A stretch of DNA of 64,000 bases, taken from assembly GCF_000422285.1 (NCBI RefSeq), contig NZ_AULM01000006.1:62001-126000 (forward strand), read 5' to 3'. Origin of the DNA: Desulfatiglans anilini DSM 4660. GTDB lineage: Bacteria; Desulfobacterota; DSM-4660; Desulfatiglandales; Desulfatiglandaceae. This document shows positions 35,359 through 45,491 of the stretch, in pieces; position 1 is the stretch's first letter; each line of letters opens with the position of its first letter. Position numbers and translations under genes: made by a program. The notes beneath the pieces were generated by a model. The model saw nothing but the letters and a program-made list of their open reading frames with translations, was not told the origin of the DNA and ran no database searches.

Positions 35359-37182
35359 TTGCGGTTTCGCTTTTCCATTTTTGTCAAACTGGTCCTCTTC
35401 ATCATCCCGCTGGTGTGCATCCCGATCGCCGTGGTGGGGTACCTCTCCGTGCAGGCCTCCGTCGAACGGGTGAATCGGCTGGTGCGGCAGGAGCAGATGG
35501 CCCAGGTGCAGGCGACCGCCGAGAGGATCGACGCCGTGTTCTACAATGGCCGGATGGATCTGGAGACCCTGGCGCGGTCCCCGGTACTGGCCGAGTTCTA
35601 TCTCGCGCGGCTGTTCCGGCTGGAGGCGGAAGCCGGGTTCAACCGGGAGAATCTGGAAAAGCTCTTTGCCGACATCCTGGCGCGCACGCCGTACTACCAT
35701 CGCATACGTTTTCTGGACCGGCAGGGCCGCGAGCGGATTCATGTGTCGCGAGAGGGCCCTGTAGGACCGTCGGCGGATCGGAGCGGAGACGTGTTTTTCC
35801 TTGAAGCCCGCGGTCTCGGGCCTGAGGAGGTCTTCTTTTCCGGCCTTGTGCGCAGTGAGGATCATGGAGGCTACGTCGTATACGCCGCCCGGCCCTTCTT
35901 CACCGGTTGGCGCGAATACGCCGGGGTCGTGGTGATCGATGTGGATTTCGAGAAGATCATCGAGATCATCCGTGCGATACAGGTGGGGGAAGGGGGGTAT
36001 TCTTTCCTGATCGATCAGGAGGGCCGTACCCTGGTCCACCCGCGCTATGACCCCTACGCCTTCGGCATCGGTGATTATCCCGACGCCAGCCTGCGGGATA
36101 TGGTCCGGAGCATGCTCTCAGGCGGAAGCGGGTGGCAGACTTATACGTTTCAAGAAGAGGAAAAGGTGGCGGGATTTGCGCCGGTCCGCAGCATGGGCTG
36201 GTCCCTGGCCGTGACGGTGCCGATCCGCGAGTTCGCCCGCGAGTCGCACGACCTGCAGTCCCGGGTGCTGAATCTCGTCCTGATGACCGTGCTGGTCACA
36301 CTTGCCGGAGTGTTCGCGCTGTCCTATCATCTCCTGAGGCCCGTCAGACGGCTTGTGGCGGCCACCAACCGGGCGGCGGGAGGCGATCTGAACCAGGAGA
36401 TACCTATTTCGTCCCATGACGAACTGGGCGATCTGACGCGGTCTTTCAACCGGATGCTGACGGATCTCGCCCGCATCCAGCAGGAGTTGGTCCGTTCGGA
36501 GAAGCTGATCGCCCTGGGGCGGCTTTCGGCCGGCGTCGCCCATGAGATCCGGAATCCGTTGAACGCCATGAAGGGCGCCATGGTCCATCTTCGCCAAAAA
36601 AGGCCCGATGAACCTCTGATTCAGGAGATCGCCGGTCTGGTGACCGAAGAGATCGACCGCCTGGATCGCCTGGTGGCCGAGTTCCTCTATTTTTCAAAGC
36701 AGGCCCCACCCCGGCTGTCGCCGACGGACCTGAACCTGGTCATTTTGGGGGCGCAGGCGCTGCTGATCCATCAGGCCTCCCGCAAGGGGGTGCGGTTCGA
36801 GAACCGGCTGGATGAGGGGCTCCCTCCTGTCCCCCTCGATGCGCATCAGATGGAGCAGGCTCTTTTGAACCTCGCGATCAACGCTATGGATGCCGTTCCT
36901 CCGGGCGGCGAGGTCCGGTTTACATCCGGTGTGAAGGAGGAGGGCGGCGCGCGTTTTGCGGCCATCGAGGTGGTCGACAAGGGCGTGGGCATCGGCCCGG
37001 AAGACCTTCCGAACGTATTCGACCCCTTTTTTACGACCAAAGAGGAAGGCACCGGCCTCGGGCTGCCGCTCAGCCTCGGGATCGTGGAGGCGCACGGCGG
37101 CAGCCTGGAAATCGAGAGCCGTCCGGGTGAGGGCACCCGTGCGACGATCCGCCTTCCTCTCGACGGATCACCGGCGGGATGA
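35359..37182 (+). CDS. Membrane sensor histidine kinase (Cache-HAMP-HisKA-HATPase)
   Basis: The 607-aa product is drawn from a TTG preceded by GGGAG, which puts the first membrane helix at the N-terminus; an ATG at 35299 is the alternative. Order: membrane helix (about 8-28), periplasmic double-Cache-like sensor (about 30-275, including GEGGYSFLIDQEGRTLVHP), second helix (about 290-310), HAMP, HisKA with phospho-acceptor His in GVAHEIRNPLNAMKG, and HATPase with N-box NLAINAMDA, DKGVGIG and TGLGL. It should phosphorylate the NtrC-type regulator encoded 152 bp downstream. The ligand-binding protein two genes on may act with it. Confidence 0.9.
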   Translation: MRFRFSIFVKLVLFIIPLVCIPIAVVGYLSVQASVERVNRLVRQEQMAQVQATAERIDAVFYNGRMDLETLARSPVLAEFYLARLFRLEAEAGFNRENLEKLFADILARTPYYHRIRFLDRQGRERIHVSREGPVGPSADRSGDVFFLEARGLGPEEVFFSGLVRSEDHGGYVVYAARPFFTGWREYAGVVVIDVDFEKIIEIIRAIQVGEGGYSFLIDQEGRTLVHPRYDPYAFGIGDYPDASLRDMVRSMLSGGSGWQTYTFQEEEKVAGFAPVRSMGWSLAVTVPIREFARESHDLQSRVLNLVLMTVLVTLAGVFALSYHLLRPVRRLVAATNRAAGGDLNQEIPISSHDELGDLTRSFNRMLTDLARIQQELVRSEKLIALGRLSAGVAHEIRNPLNAMKGAMVHLRQKRPDEPLIQEIAGLVTEEIDRLDRLVAEFLYFSKQAPPRLSPTDLNLVILGAQALLIHQASRKGVRFENRLDEGLPPVPLDAHQMEQALLNLAINAMDAVPPGGEVRFTSGVKEEGGARFAAIEVVDKGVGIGPEDLPNVFDPFFTTKEEGTGLGLPLSLGIVEAHGGSLEIESRPGEGTRATIRLPLDGSPAG

Positions 37183-37208
37183 AGACCCTTTCCATCCGGG
37201 AAGGGTCT
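37183..37208 (+). terminator. Stem-loop directly after the kinase stop codon
   Basis: AGACCCTTTCC, loop ATCC, GGGAAGGGTCT forms an 11-bp stem with one G-U pair, beginning at the base after the TGA. No T-run follows, so this may be an attenuator or mRNA-stability element rather than a strong terminator within the kinase-regulator operon. Confidence 0.35.
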
Positions 37209-37334
37209 GCTTGGTCCGTCTCGGTGTCGAGCGTTGCGCTCGCTCGCGCGGCGGCACGCAGGCCGCCCGGGGGGAGGATCACCCTGCTTTGCTCGACCGG
37301 CTGAAAAGACCAGTTCCGTAGGGATACGAGGCAG

Positions 37335-38729
37335 ATGGACACGGAGAAGACGATTCTAGTCGTAGATGACCGCATCAACGCCTTGAAGGTGTTGATGCTC
37401 TTTCTGGCCGACAAGGGCTATCGCGTGCTGGAGGCCTCGAGCGGGCCTCAGGCGCTGGCGGTCTTTCAGGACCATCCAGAAATCGATGTGGTGCTCTCGG
37501 ATCTCAAGATGCCGGGGATGAGCGGGCTCGACCTGTACAAGGCCATGCTGGAGGTGCGCCCCGTGCCGCCTTTTATCATCATGACCGCCTACGCCACGGT
37601 GGAAACGGCGATCTCGGCCCTCAAGGAGGGGGTGACCGACTACCTGATCAAGCCGCTCAACTACGAAGAACTCCCCATCGTGCTGGCCAACGCGTGCCGG
37701 CAGGCGGAGATGAGCCGGGAACTGGCGGCGCTCCGCCAAGAGGTCCGAAAGGAGCAGTGTTTTCACGGGATGCTCGGGGTCTCCCGTCCCATGCGGGAGA
37801 TCTTCGAGATGGTCCGCACGGTGGGGCCGACCGATGCCGCGGTGCTCATCACCGGTGAGACGGGCACGGGAAAGGAACTTCTGGCCCATAGCCTGCACGA
37901 GGAGTCGCGGCGGCGGGATCGCCCGATGGTTTGCATCAACTGCGCCGCCCTGACCGAGACCCTCCTCGAGGCCGAGATGTTCGGCTATGTGAAAGGTGCT
38001 TTTACCGGGGCCCTGACAGACCGGAAAGGCCGCCTCGAGATGGCGCATGAAGGGACGCTGTTTCTGGACGAGATCAGCAACATGACGCTTCACCTCCAGG
38101 CCAAGTTCCTCCGGTTCCTGCAGGACGGCAGCTTCGAGCCGGTCGGGGCGAACTGGAGCAGAAGGGTGGACGTGCGGCTGGTGGCTGCGACCAACGCCGA
38201 TCTCGAGGCGCAGATCGCCGCCGGCCGATTCATGCGCGACCTCCTCTACCGCATCGAGGTGATCGCGATGCACCTGCCGCCTCTCCGGGAAAGGGTCGAG
38301 GACATCCCCATTCTGGTCGAGCATTTTATCGCCCACTACGCGCGACACTACATGAAATCGATCGAAGGCGTCGCTCCGGACGCCATGCAGGCCCTCCTGG
38401 ATTATCCCTGGCCGGGAAATGTACGGGAGCTCGAGAACTGTCTCGCACGGGCCGTGATCCTCTCCAAGCAGTCCGTTCTCGGTCGGGATGACCTGCCGGG
38501 GAAGATGACGGAAGGCGCGCGGGCGGAGGCCGGGTCCGGCGAGGCGGGAAGGGAGGATGCGCCGCCCGTGGAAGGGGTGACGCTCAAGGACATGGAGACC
38601 CGGCTGATCGCCGACACGATCCGGCGCTGCCAGGGGAACAAGACCTTGGCGGCCAAGGTGCTGGGGATTTCCCGCAAAGGACTTTACGAAAAGATGGCGC
38701 GCCTCGGGATCAAGGAGGACCTCCTTTGA
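37335..38729 (+). CDS. NtrC-family sigma-54 response regulator
   Basis: The 464-aa protein has a receiver domain (acidic DD at 11-12, phospho-acceptor Asp56 in VVLSDLKMPG, Lys in LIKPLN). The AAA+ sigma-54 activator domain contains Walker A GETGTGKELLA and the intact sigma-54 contact loop GAFTGA. A C-terminal Fis-type helix-turn-helix carries NKTLAAKVLGISRKGLYEKM. It activates -24/-12 promoters. The only consensus one I see in the window is at 40357-40372, 1.6 kb downstream, before the acyl-CoA ligase. Its 3' end overlaps the next gene by 4 bp. Confidence 0.93.
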   Translation: MDTEKTILVVDDRINALKVLMLFLADKGYRVLEASSGPQALAVFQDHPEIDVVLSDLKMPGMSGLDLYKAMLEVRPVPPFIIMTAYATVETAISALKEGVTDYLIKPLNYEELPIVLANACRQAEMSRELAALRQEVRKEQCFHGMLGVSRPMREIFEMVRTVGPTDAAVLITGETGTGKELLAHSLHEESRRRDRPMVCINCAALTETLLEAEMFGYVKGAFTGALTDRKGRLEMAHEGTLFLDEISNMTLHLQAKFLRFLQDGSFEPVGANWSRRVDVRLVAATNADLEAQIAAGRFMRDLLYRIEVIAMHLPPLRERVEDIPILVEHFIAHYARHYMKSIEGVAPDAMQALLDYPWPGNVRELENCLARAVILSKQSVLGRDDLPGKMTEGARAEAGSGEAGREDAPPVEGVTLKDMETRLIADTIRRCQGNKTLAAKVLGISRKGLYEKMARLGIKEDLL

Positions 38730-40039
38730 AGCGGGTATGGGGGCTTTTGCGTCCAATGAGCGGGGCTGTGCTCCTGTTCGGCGTTCTGACGATCCTCCGG
38801 CCGCCGATCGTCGGCCCCTCCCTGCTCTGTGCCGCCGCAACAGAGGAGATCGTCCTCGGGGCGCCGACCTCCCTCGGAACCCTGGAGGGCGCGGAAAGCC
38901 TGAAGGCGGCGCGCCTGGCCGTGGATGAGGTCAATGCGGCGGGAGGGGTGCGGGTCGGCGGCCGGGTCTGCCGGCTGCGCCTCGAGCCCTGCGACCTGAA
39001 CGATGCCGCCGGGCGGGTGCGTCCGGAGGAGGCGGTGGCGCGCCTCGAGCGCTTCATCCGGGAACAGGCGCCCGACGTCATCCTCATCGGGCCCTTCCGG
39101 TCCGAGGTCCTGCTGGCCTCGATGGACCTCCTGGCCCGGCACAGGATCCCCACCCTGGTGAGCATCGCCATGTCCCCGGCGGTGGATGCCAAGATCCTTT
39201 CCGACCCGCGGTATCGCTGCATCTTCCGGTTGAGCCTCAGTACGCGTTATCTGGCCGCGCGCCTGATCGAGGCGTTGCAGATGATGCGGAGGGAGTTCGC
39301 ATTCGACAAGATACTGATCTTGAATCAGGATGTGGCCTGGGCGCGTTCGACGATCTCGCTGCTCCTCAAGGTGTATCTCGACCGCTCGGACTGGAAGGTG
39401 ACGGGGCAGGAGAACCTCAGCGGCGAAACGGTGGATTTCAGCCGGTTCCTGAACAAGGCACGTGCAGACGGGGCCCACGTCATCCTGACGATCTTTGACG
39501 CCCCCGCATGCGGGAACCTGATCGAGCAATGGCATACCCTGAAGCCGCCCGCCGTCCTGTGCGGGTTCCTGTCGCCCGCCATCGGGCCGGGGGCCTGGGA
39601 GGCCTTCGGAGGGCGCCTCGAGGGGGTGATCAACGTCATTTTCGAACTCGGCAACCTGCCTTCGTCCCGCTATGCGCCGGCTGCAGCCTTTTACGAGGCC
39701 TTCGAGGCCGCCTACGGGGCCCCGATCGAGGCGGGCCACGGTCCAGCCCCCTCCTACGAGTCGGTCTACGTGTTCGCGGAGGCGATCGAACGGGCCGGCA
39801 GCCTGGAGCCGGAAGGGGTCATTGCGGCGCTCGAGGCCACCGATCGGCAGGGGAGCATGGGCCGCCTCCGTTTCCACCGGGGACATCAGGCGATCTTCGG
39901 TGAAGATCCGTACATCGAGGCTTTGGCCTGCGTGGTGCAGTGGCAGGCATCCGGCCGGCGGGTGATCGTGCACCCGGCGGCCATCGCCGAAGGTCCGATC
40001 GCGCTGCCCGATTTCGTGCGCCGGGGAAGAGTGGAGTGA
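38726..40039 (+). CDS. Periplasmic type-I ligand-binding protein (LivJ-like)
   Basis: The 437-aa protein starts at a TTG with AAGGAGG 6 nt upstream, overlapping the regulator stop as TTGA. An N-terminal signal region (about 1-37) is followed by a two-lobed periplasmic binding fold of the branched-chain amino acid/amide family (IVLGAPTSLGTLEGAESLKAARLAVDEVNAAGGV interrupted by ordinary turns, DVILIGPFRSEV, AWARSTISLLLKVYL). No ABC permease or ATPase genes are adjacent, so it probably serves sensing with the two-component pair rather than uptake. The ligand is unknown; in this context an aromatic acid is plausible. Confidence 0.8.
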   Translation: MKRVWGLLRPMSGAVLLFGVLTILRPPIVGPSLLCAAATEEIVLGAPTSLGTLEGAESLKAARLAVDEVNAAGGVRVGGRVCRLRLEPCDLNDAAGRVRPEEAVARLERFIREQAPDVILIGPFRSEVLLASMDLLARHRIPTLVSIAMSPAVDAKILSDPRYRCIFRLSLSTRYLAARLIEALQMMRREFAFDKILILNQDVAWARSTISLLLKVYLDRSDWKVTGQENLSGETVDFSRFLNKARADGAHVILTIFDAPACGNLIEQWHTLKPPAVLCGFLSPAIGPGAWEAFGGRLEGVINVIFELGNLPSSRYAPAAAFYEAFEAAYGAPIEAGHGPAPSYESVYVFAEAIERAGSLEPEGVIAALEATDRQGSMGRLRFHRGHQAIFGEDPYIEALACVVQWQASGRRVIVHPAAIAEGPIALPDFVRRGRVE

Positions 40040-40118
40040 AGCCGCGGCGTGCACCGGTGCCGAAACGCCGCTGCCGGGTCGAGATGCGCCGGCTTGAAGC
40101 AGGGACCTTTCCTCGATG

Positions 40119-40164
40119 TGTTACTTTTCCTTACAGCCTGATCAAGGTGTAACCGAAGGTAACA
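40119..40164. promoter_or_regulatory. 46-bp near-palindrome, candidate NtrC-type enhancer site
   Basis: An imperfect palindrome centred on TGATCA runs from TGTTAC to GTAACA, with inner arms TTACA and TGTAA. By eye about three quarters of positions pair. It lies about 215 bp upstream of the -24 element of the sigma-54 promoter, a usual position for activator binding. It also lies 80 bp after the binding-protein stop, so a terminator role is possible, but it is not GC-rich and has no T-run. Confidence 0.45.
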
Positions 40165-40356
40165 ATTTGAAGAGATTTGCGCCTAAATTGTTCATATTCT
40201 GATATTATTCTTTATGCCCCGATGTTTCCCCCCCGCCAGTGAGTCCCCGGATGTAACGAAATCTCACACGGTGTCCTCTCCGCCCGACGTCCGCCCAGCC
40301 GGTGCTTTTGTGTAAAATATGAAAGAATGACAGCTTGTTGAGTGTTTTTACGCCCC

Positions 40357-40372
40357 TGGCACGGCCCTTGCT
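40357..40372 (+). promoter_or_regulatory. Sigma-54 (-24/-12) promoter
   Basis: TGGCACG, four bases, TTGCT matches the sigma-54 consensus TGGCACGNNNNTTGC[AT] at every defined position. The following stretch TTTTAC and a leader of about 180 nt precede the acyl-CoA ligase ATG at 40563. An NtrC-family activator is encoded just upstream, which fits direct control. Confidence 0.85.
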
Positions 40373-40562
40373 TTTTACGGTACGGCAATGGGCTGCGCCT
40401 GGACGGGTGAACGATCCCGCCCGGGCGTCGAGCCGGCTCGAAGCAGGCGGCCGACACCGGGACGGTGCGAAGCGACCGCTCCCTGCGCCGGTGGAAACGC
40501 CTTCGCGGAGGCGATACGGAAGGCCCGGCCGACACAACAACATGACGAGGGGGGAGACAGTG

Positions 40563-42119
<1,557 letters not shown>

Positions 42120-42156
42120 CGGCCGCGAAAACCTGATCCTCTCCGCGATTTTCCGC

Positions 42157-42186
42157 TTGACCTTTCGGGCGGCTGAAGGTTGAAAT
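42157..42186 (+). promoter_or_regulatory. Weak candidate sigma-70 promoter
   Basis: TTGACC (42157-42162), an 18-bp spacer and TGAAAT (42181-42186) match consensus at 5/6 and 4/6 in the 225-bp gap before the molybdopterin oxidoreductase. A 6-bp hairpin GCCCCG/CGGGGC follows at 42211-42227. The gene could equally be read through from the sigma-54 promoter. Confidence 0.25.
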
Positions 42187-42344
42187 CAGGCAGACAGCGT
42201 GACCCGGGCAGCCCCGGTTTTCGGGGCGTGAATGTCCAGGCTGGAGGAGGCGCCCGTGAACGTTCCTTTCGCGCCTTCCAGTGCGCCGGTCCTGAATCGC
42301 TGAACCTTCTTGCCGCCTGAAGCCTGCGGCCGATCGGAGGGAAG

Positions 42345-44408
42345 ATGCAGGAGAATTTGGAGGTCCCCACCCTTTGCAGGATGTGCGACCATGGCTGCGG
42401 CATCCTGGTGAGCGTCGAAAACGGAAAGCCGGTTCACATCCGCGGCAACCCTGCCCACCCGTTCAACAAAGGCTGGATGTGCGTCAAGGGGAAATCCGCC
42501 CTTGATCTGTTCTATGCGGCCAACCGGTTGAAGACGCCTTTGATCCGCAGGGGCGGGCGGCTCCTTTCCGCCTCGTGGGATGAGGCGCTGGGCCATGCCG
42601 CGGAGCGGCTGCAGCGGCTGAAGGAGCGATGGGGCCCCCAGGCGCTCGGCATCTACTACGGCGAGGGGGTCGGGCATCAGGAAATCCGCTACTACATGAA
42701 ACGGTTCGCCAATGTCTACGGCACACCGAATTTCATGAGCGTCGGGGCCATCTGCAACGCCGCCCGCACCTTCGGGGAGATCCTGACGCTTGGCGGCCTG
42801 ACGAAGCCGGACATCGCCAACGCCCGGCTGGTGGTCTTGTGGGGGGCCAATCCGCTGGTCTCCCACGAGCCGGTCCCCCCAAAGGTGATCCGGCGGCTCG
42901 GGAAGTCGGGCGCCCGCCTGGTGGTCGTCGACCCGCGCACGACCGAGACGGCGGCCAGGGCCGACCTGCACTTGAAGATCCGCCCCGGAACGGATGCAGT
43001 CCTGATCGCCGGGCTGCTGCACGTGATCCTGCGCGAGGGATTGTGGGATCGGGGCTTCACCGGCGAGTGGGTGTCAGGGTTCGAGAGGCTGCAGGCGGAG
43101 GTTTCGAAGCCGCGCTACGCGCCGGAGGCGGGGGCGGCGCTGACCGGCATCGACCCCGAGGCGGTGAGGGAGTTCGCGCGCGAATACGCCCGGACGAGGC
43201 CCGCGTGCGTCTTCACCGGGAACGGCCTGGAGCATCATCCTTCGGGCGTTGCCAAGACGCGGCTCCTGGCGGTCCTCAAGGCCGTCACCGGGAACCTCGA
43301 TGTTCCGGGGGGGGAGCTTTTCACTCCGAGGCCGCCGATCAAGGACATCACCTCGCCCCTGCCGCCGCCCGAAGCTCCGGCGATCGGCGCCCGGCGCTTC
43401 CCGATCTTCTGCCGCGCCCGCGGAGAAGCCCACGCCCTCTCCCTGCCCCGCGCCATTCTGGACGAAGAGCCCTACCCCATCAAGGGGTTGACGGTGACCG
43501 GCGGTAACCCGACCCTTCAGTGGCCCGACAGCCGCCGCACCCGGGAGGCCTTCGAAAAGCTTGAATTCCTGATGGTGGTCGATGTGGTGGACGCCCCCGA
43601 CAGCCGCCTGGCGGATGTGGTGCTCCCGGCCTGCACGTTTCTCGAGCGGGACGAACATCGGAGCAACGTCTACCTGAACCTGCCGTGTGTGACCCTGAGG
43701 CAGGCCGTGGTGGAGCCCCTCTACGGCCTCCCCGACCAGATGATCTGGGTGAAGCTGGCCCACGCCATGGGTTACCGGGAATACTTTCCGTGGAAAAGCT
43801 GCATCGAGGGGATCGATGACCTGTTGAGCCCCATGGGAAAGACCTATGCGGAGATCTCGGCCGCCGGGGGCATCTACGCCTATGACCGGAGGATTTACCG
43901 GCGGTATGAACGGGAGGGGTTCGGCACGCCTTCCGGCAAGGTGGAGATCTATCCGAAGCGTCTCGAGGAGGCCGGGTTCGATCCTTCTCCTGTTCCTTCT
44001 CTCGAGGCTGAACGAATGCGGGCGGCGGAAGCGGATCAGAACGATCCCTTCCCCTTGATGCTGGCGACGGGGGGCAATCTCCTGCCGTATACGCACTGGC
44101 AGTTCCGGTATATCCCCAGGCTTCGGAAAACAGTGCCCGATCCGTTTCTGGAGATCCATCCCGAGACGGCCGGTCTGCTGGGGGTCCGGGACGGCGAACC
44201 GGTGGAGGTACGCACGGAGACAGACGTCATTGTGGTCCCGGCGATGATCACCGGCGCCATCCGCCCGGGGGTGGTGCATTTGGCCCAGGGGTGGGAGACG
44301 AGCAACGCCAACCGCTTGACGTCCAACGAGGATGCCGATCCTGTCTCGGGGTTCCCGAACCTCAAGTCCGTGAGGTGCCGGGTCGTGAAGCGCGCCTCGG
44401 CATCTTGA
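42345..44408 (+). CDS. Molybdopterin oxidoreductase, single-subunit DMSO-reductase family
   Basis: The 687-aa protein starts behind GGAGG. An N-terminal [4Fe-4S] site has C11, C14, C18 and C46. The bis-MGD domain follows, with GYGTPNFM-type sequence and a candidate Mo/W-ligating Cys137 in SVGAICNAARTF. The C-terminal molybdopterin dinucleotide-binding domain includes HPETAGLLGVRDGEPVEVRT. Members include formate dehydrogenase, thiosulfate/polysulfide reductase and acetylene hydratase-like proteins. There is no Tat signal and no adjacent FeS or membrane subunit, so it is cytoplasmic and stand-alone. Substrate unknown. It follows the acyl-CoA ligase by 225 bp. Confidence 0.88.
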   Translation: MQENLEVPTLCRMCDHGCGILVSVENGKPVHIRGNPAHPFNKGWMCVKGKSALDLFYAANRLKTPLIRRGGRLLSASWDEALGHAAERLQRLKERWGPQALGIYYGEGVGHQEIRYYMKRFANVYGTPNFMSVGAICNAARTFGEILTLGGLTKPDIANARLVVLWGANPLVSHEPVPPKVIRRLGKSGARLVVVDPRTTETAARADLHLKIRPGTDAVLIAGLLHVILREGLWDRGFTGEWVSGFERLQAEVSKPRYAPEAGAALTGIDPEAVREFAREYARTRPACVFTGNGLEHHPSGVAKTRLLAVLKAVTGNLDVPGGELFTPRPPIKDITSPLPPPEAPAIGARRFPIFCRARGEAHALSLPRAILDEEPYPIKGLTVTGGNPTLQWPDSRRTREAFEKLEFLMVVDVVDAPDSRLADVVLPACTFLERDEHRSNVYLNLPCVTLRQAVVEPLYGLPDQMIWVKLAHAMGYREYFPWKSCIEGIDDLLSPMGKTYAEISAAGGIYAYDRRIYRRYEREGFGTPSGKVEIYPKRLEEAGFDPSPVPSLEAERMRAAEADQNDPFPLMLATGGNLLPYTHWQFRYIPRLRKTVPDPFLEIHPETAGLLGVRDGEPVEVRTETDVIVVPAMITGAIRPGVVHLAQGWETSNANRLTSNEDADPVSGFPNLKSVRCRVVKRASAS

Positions 44409-44475
44409 AGCCCGAACGACCGGAAGCTTCAGATCCTACCCGAATCTTTTCAAGGGTCCAGGGAGATCCTCCGTT

Positions 44476-44706
44476 CCATCCGGAAATGATTTCCCGGTAG
44501 AACCCGATTTCCAATCCGGAAATGAGGATTTTTCTTCACACCCTTCGGGTGCTCAGTCCCACCGCTGCGGTGCGGGTCCCGGTTTCTTCACACGCTGCGC
44601 GTGCTCAGTCCCACCGCTTCGCGGCGGGTCCCGGTTTGGCCAATATCAAGGAAATCAAATGTGCAGATTGACGCCGGGATTGGCCAAAAAGACCATTTCC
44701 GGATGG
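44476..44706. mobile_element. MITE-like element with perfect 13-bp terminal inverted repeats, copy 2
   Basis: The element is 231 bp long. CCATCCGGAAATG at 44476-44488 is exactly inverted at 44694-44706. Inside are two tandem copies of a hairpin pair: CACCC-TTC-GGGTG then ACCGC/CGGT with CCC/GGG flanks, and CACGC-TGC-GCGTG then CCGC-TTC-GCGG. The stems differ by compensating changes. It has no coding capacity. It occupies nearly all of the 330-bp gap between the molybdopterin enzyme and the convergent 219-aa gene and shares sequence with 34935-35154. No target-site duplication could be confirmed by eye. Confidence 0.6.
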
Positions 44707-44738
44707 AAATCTCCTTGGACCCCCATGCCGTTCGAACC

Positions 44739-45398
44739 TCAAAATCCTTTCATCATTTCCGCAATCAGATAGGGGACTTCCACCCGGCCCGTGGGCGCCA
44801 GGATCCGGCTGCTGAAGTTGACGGCGTATTGCTTCTTGAGGGTTCGGGAAAGTCTGCGGTATTGGGCCGAATCGATGGCCTTGGCGATGTCGGCCAGGCT
44901 CCGGGCCGTGCATTCCGCCAGGATCCGGGGGCCGGAGCCGATGGCGAGCCGCCAGCCGTGGGTGACGGGCACCCCCATGTCCTTCATCATGGGGATGGCC
45001 TCTTCCGACACGAAGCGGTTGTGCGCCTCTTCCTGCCCCGGGACGATGTCATAGTACTGATTGAATTTCCAGGCACCCGTCTGGATGTTGAAGGTCTGGT
45101 TGCGGAACATCCCCGTAGGGATCCAGACCCGGTTTCCGTAGTTGTAAACGTAGCGCTGCAGCTGCGTCGCCATGATCCGGTATTCCCGCGACGAGAAGGC
45201 GGCGAGAAGCCCGGCGTCGTTTTCTACGGCGGCGGCCGCGACGATCCGGGGTCCTGCGCCGACGGCCACATAAAAGCCGCCGAGCATCCGGATCCCGAGC
45301 TTTTCGAGGCCGGGGTTGAAGGTTTCCGAGATGAATTTCGAGTATTCATCATATTCGCCGGGGTTTACATCCCAGTATTGGCTGAAGAGGATCGTCAT
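44739..45398 (-). CDS. Two-repeat protein of unknown family, paralogue A
   Basis: The 219-aa protein starts at MTILFSQYWDVNPGEYD, with AAGGAG 10 nt upstream. It is made of two related halves: FSQYWDVNPGE through GPRIVA (about 5-55) matches FNQYYDIVPGQ through GPRILAE (about 112-162), followed in each by a segment ending in REYR or AQYRRLSR. The layout suggests two alpha/beta (ferredoxin-like, dimeric-barrel) repeats. There are no signal peptide, membrane helix, Cys motif or nucleotide-binding site. A paralogue of identical length lies at 62950-63609. It sits 93 bp downstream of the LysR gene on the same strand. Function unknown. Confidence 0.8.
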   Translation of the reverse strand: MTILFSQYWDVNPGEYDEYSKFISETFNPGLEKLGIRMLGGFYVAVGAGPRIVAAAAVENDAGLLAAFSSREYRIMATQLQRYVYNYGNRVWIPTGMFRNQTFNIQTGAWKFNQYYDIVPGQEEAHNRFVSEEAIPMMKDMGVPVTHGWRLAIGSGPRILAECTARSLADIAKAIDSAQYRRLSRTLKKQYAVNFSSRILAPTGRVEVPYLIAEMMKGF

Positions 45399-45491
45399 CG
45401 GTGGTTTTCTCCTTGCAGTAGTGTGGGCGGCCAGCCCGGTAGGGCCCGGAGCGCATCGGCCGGCTGAAACCCTTTGCATCTTATATGATTC

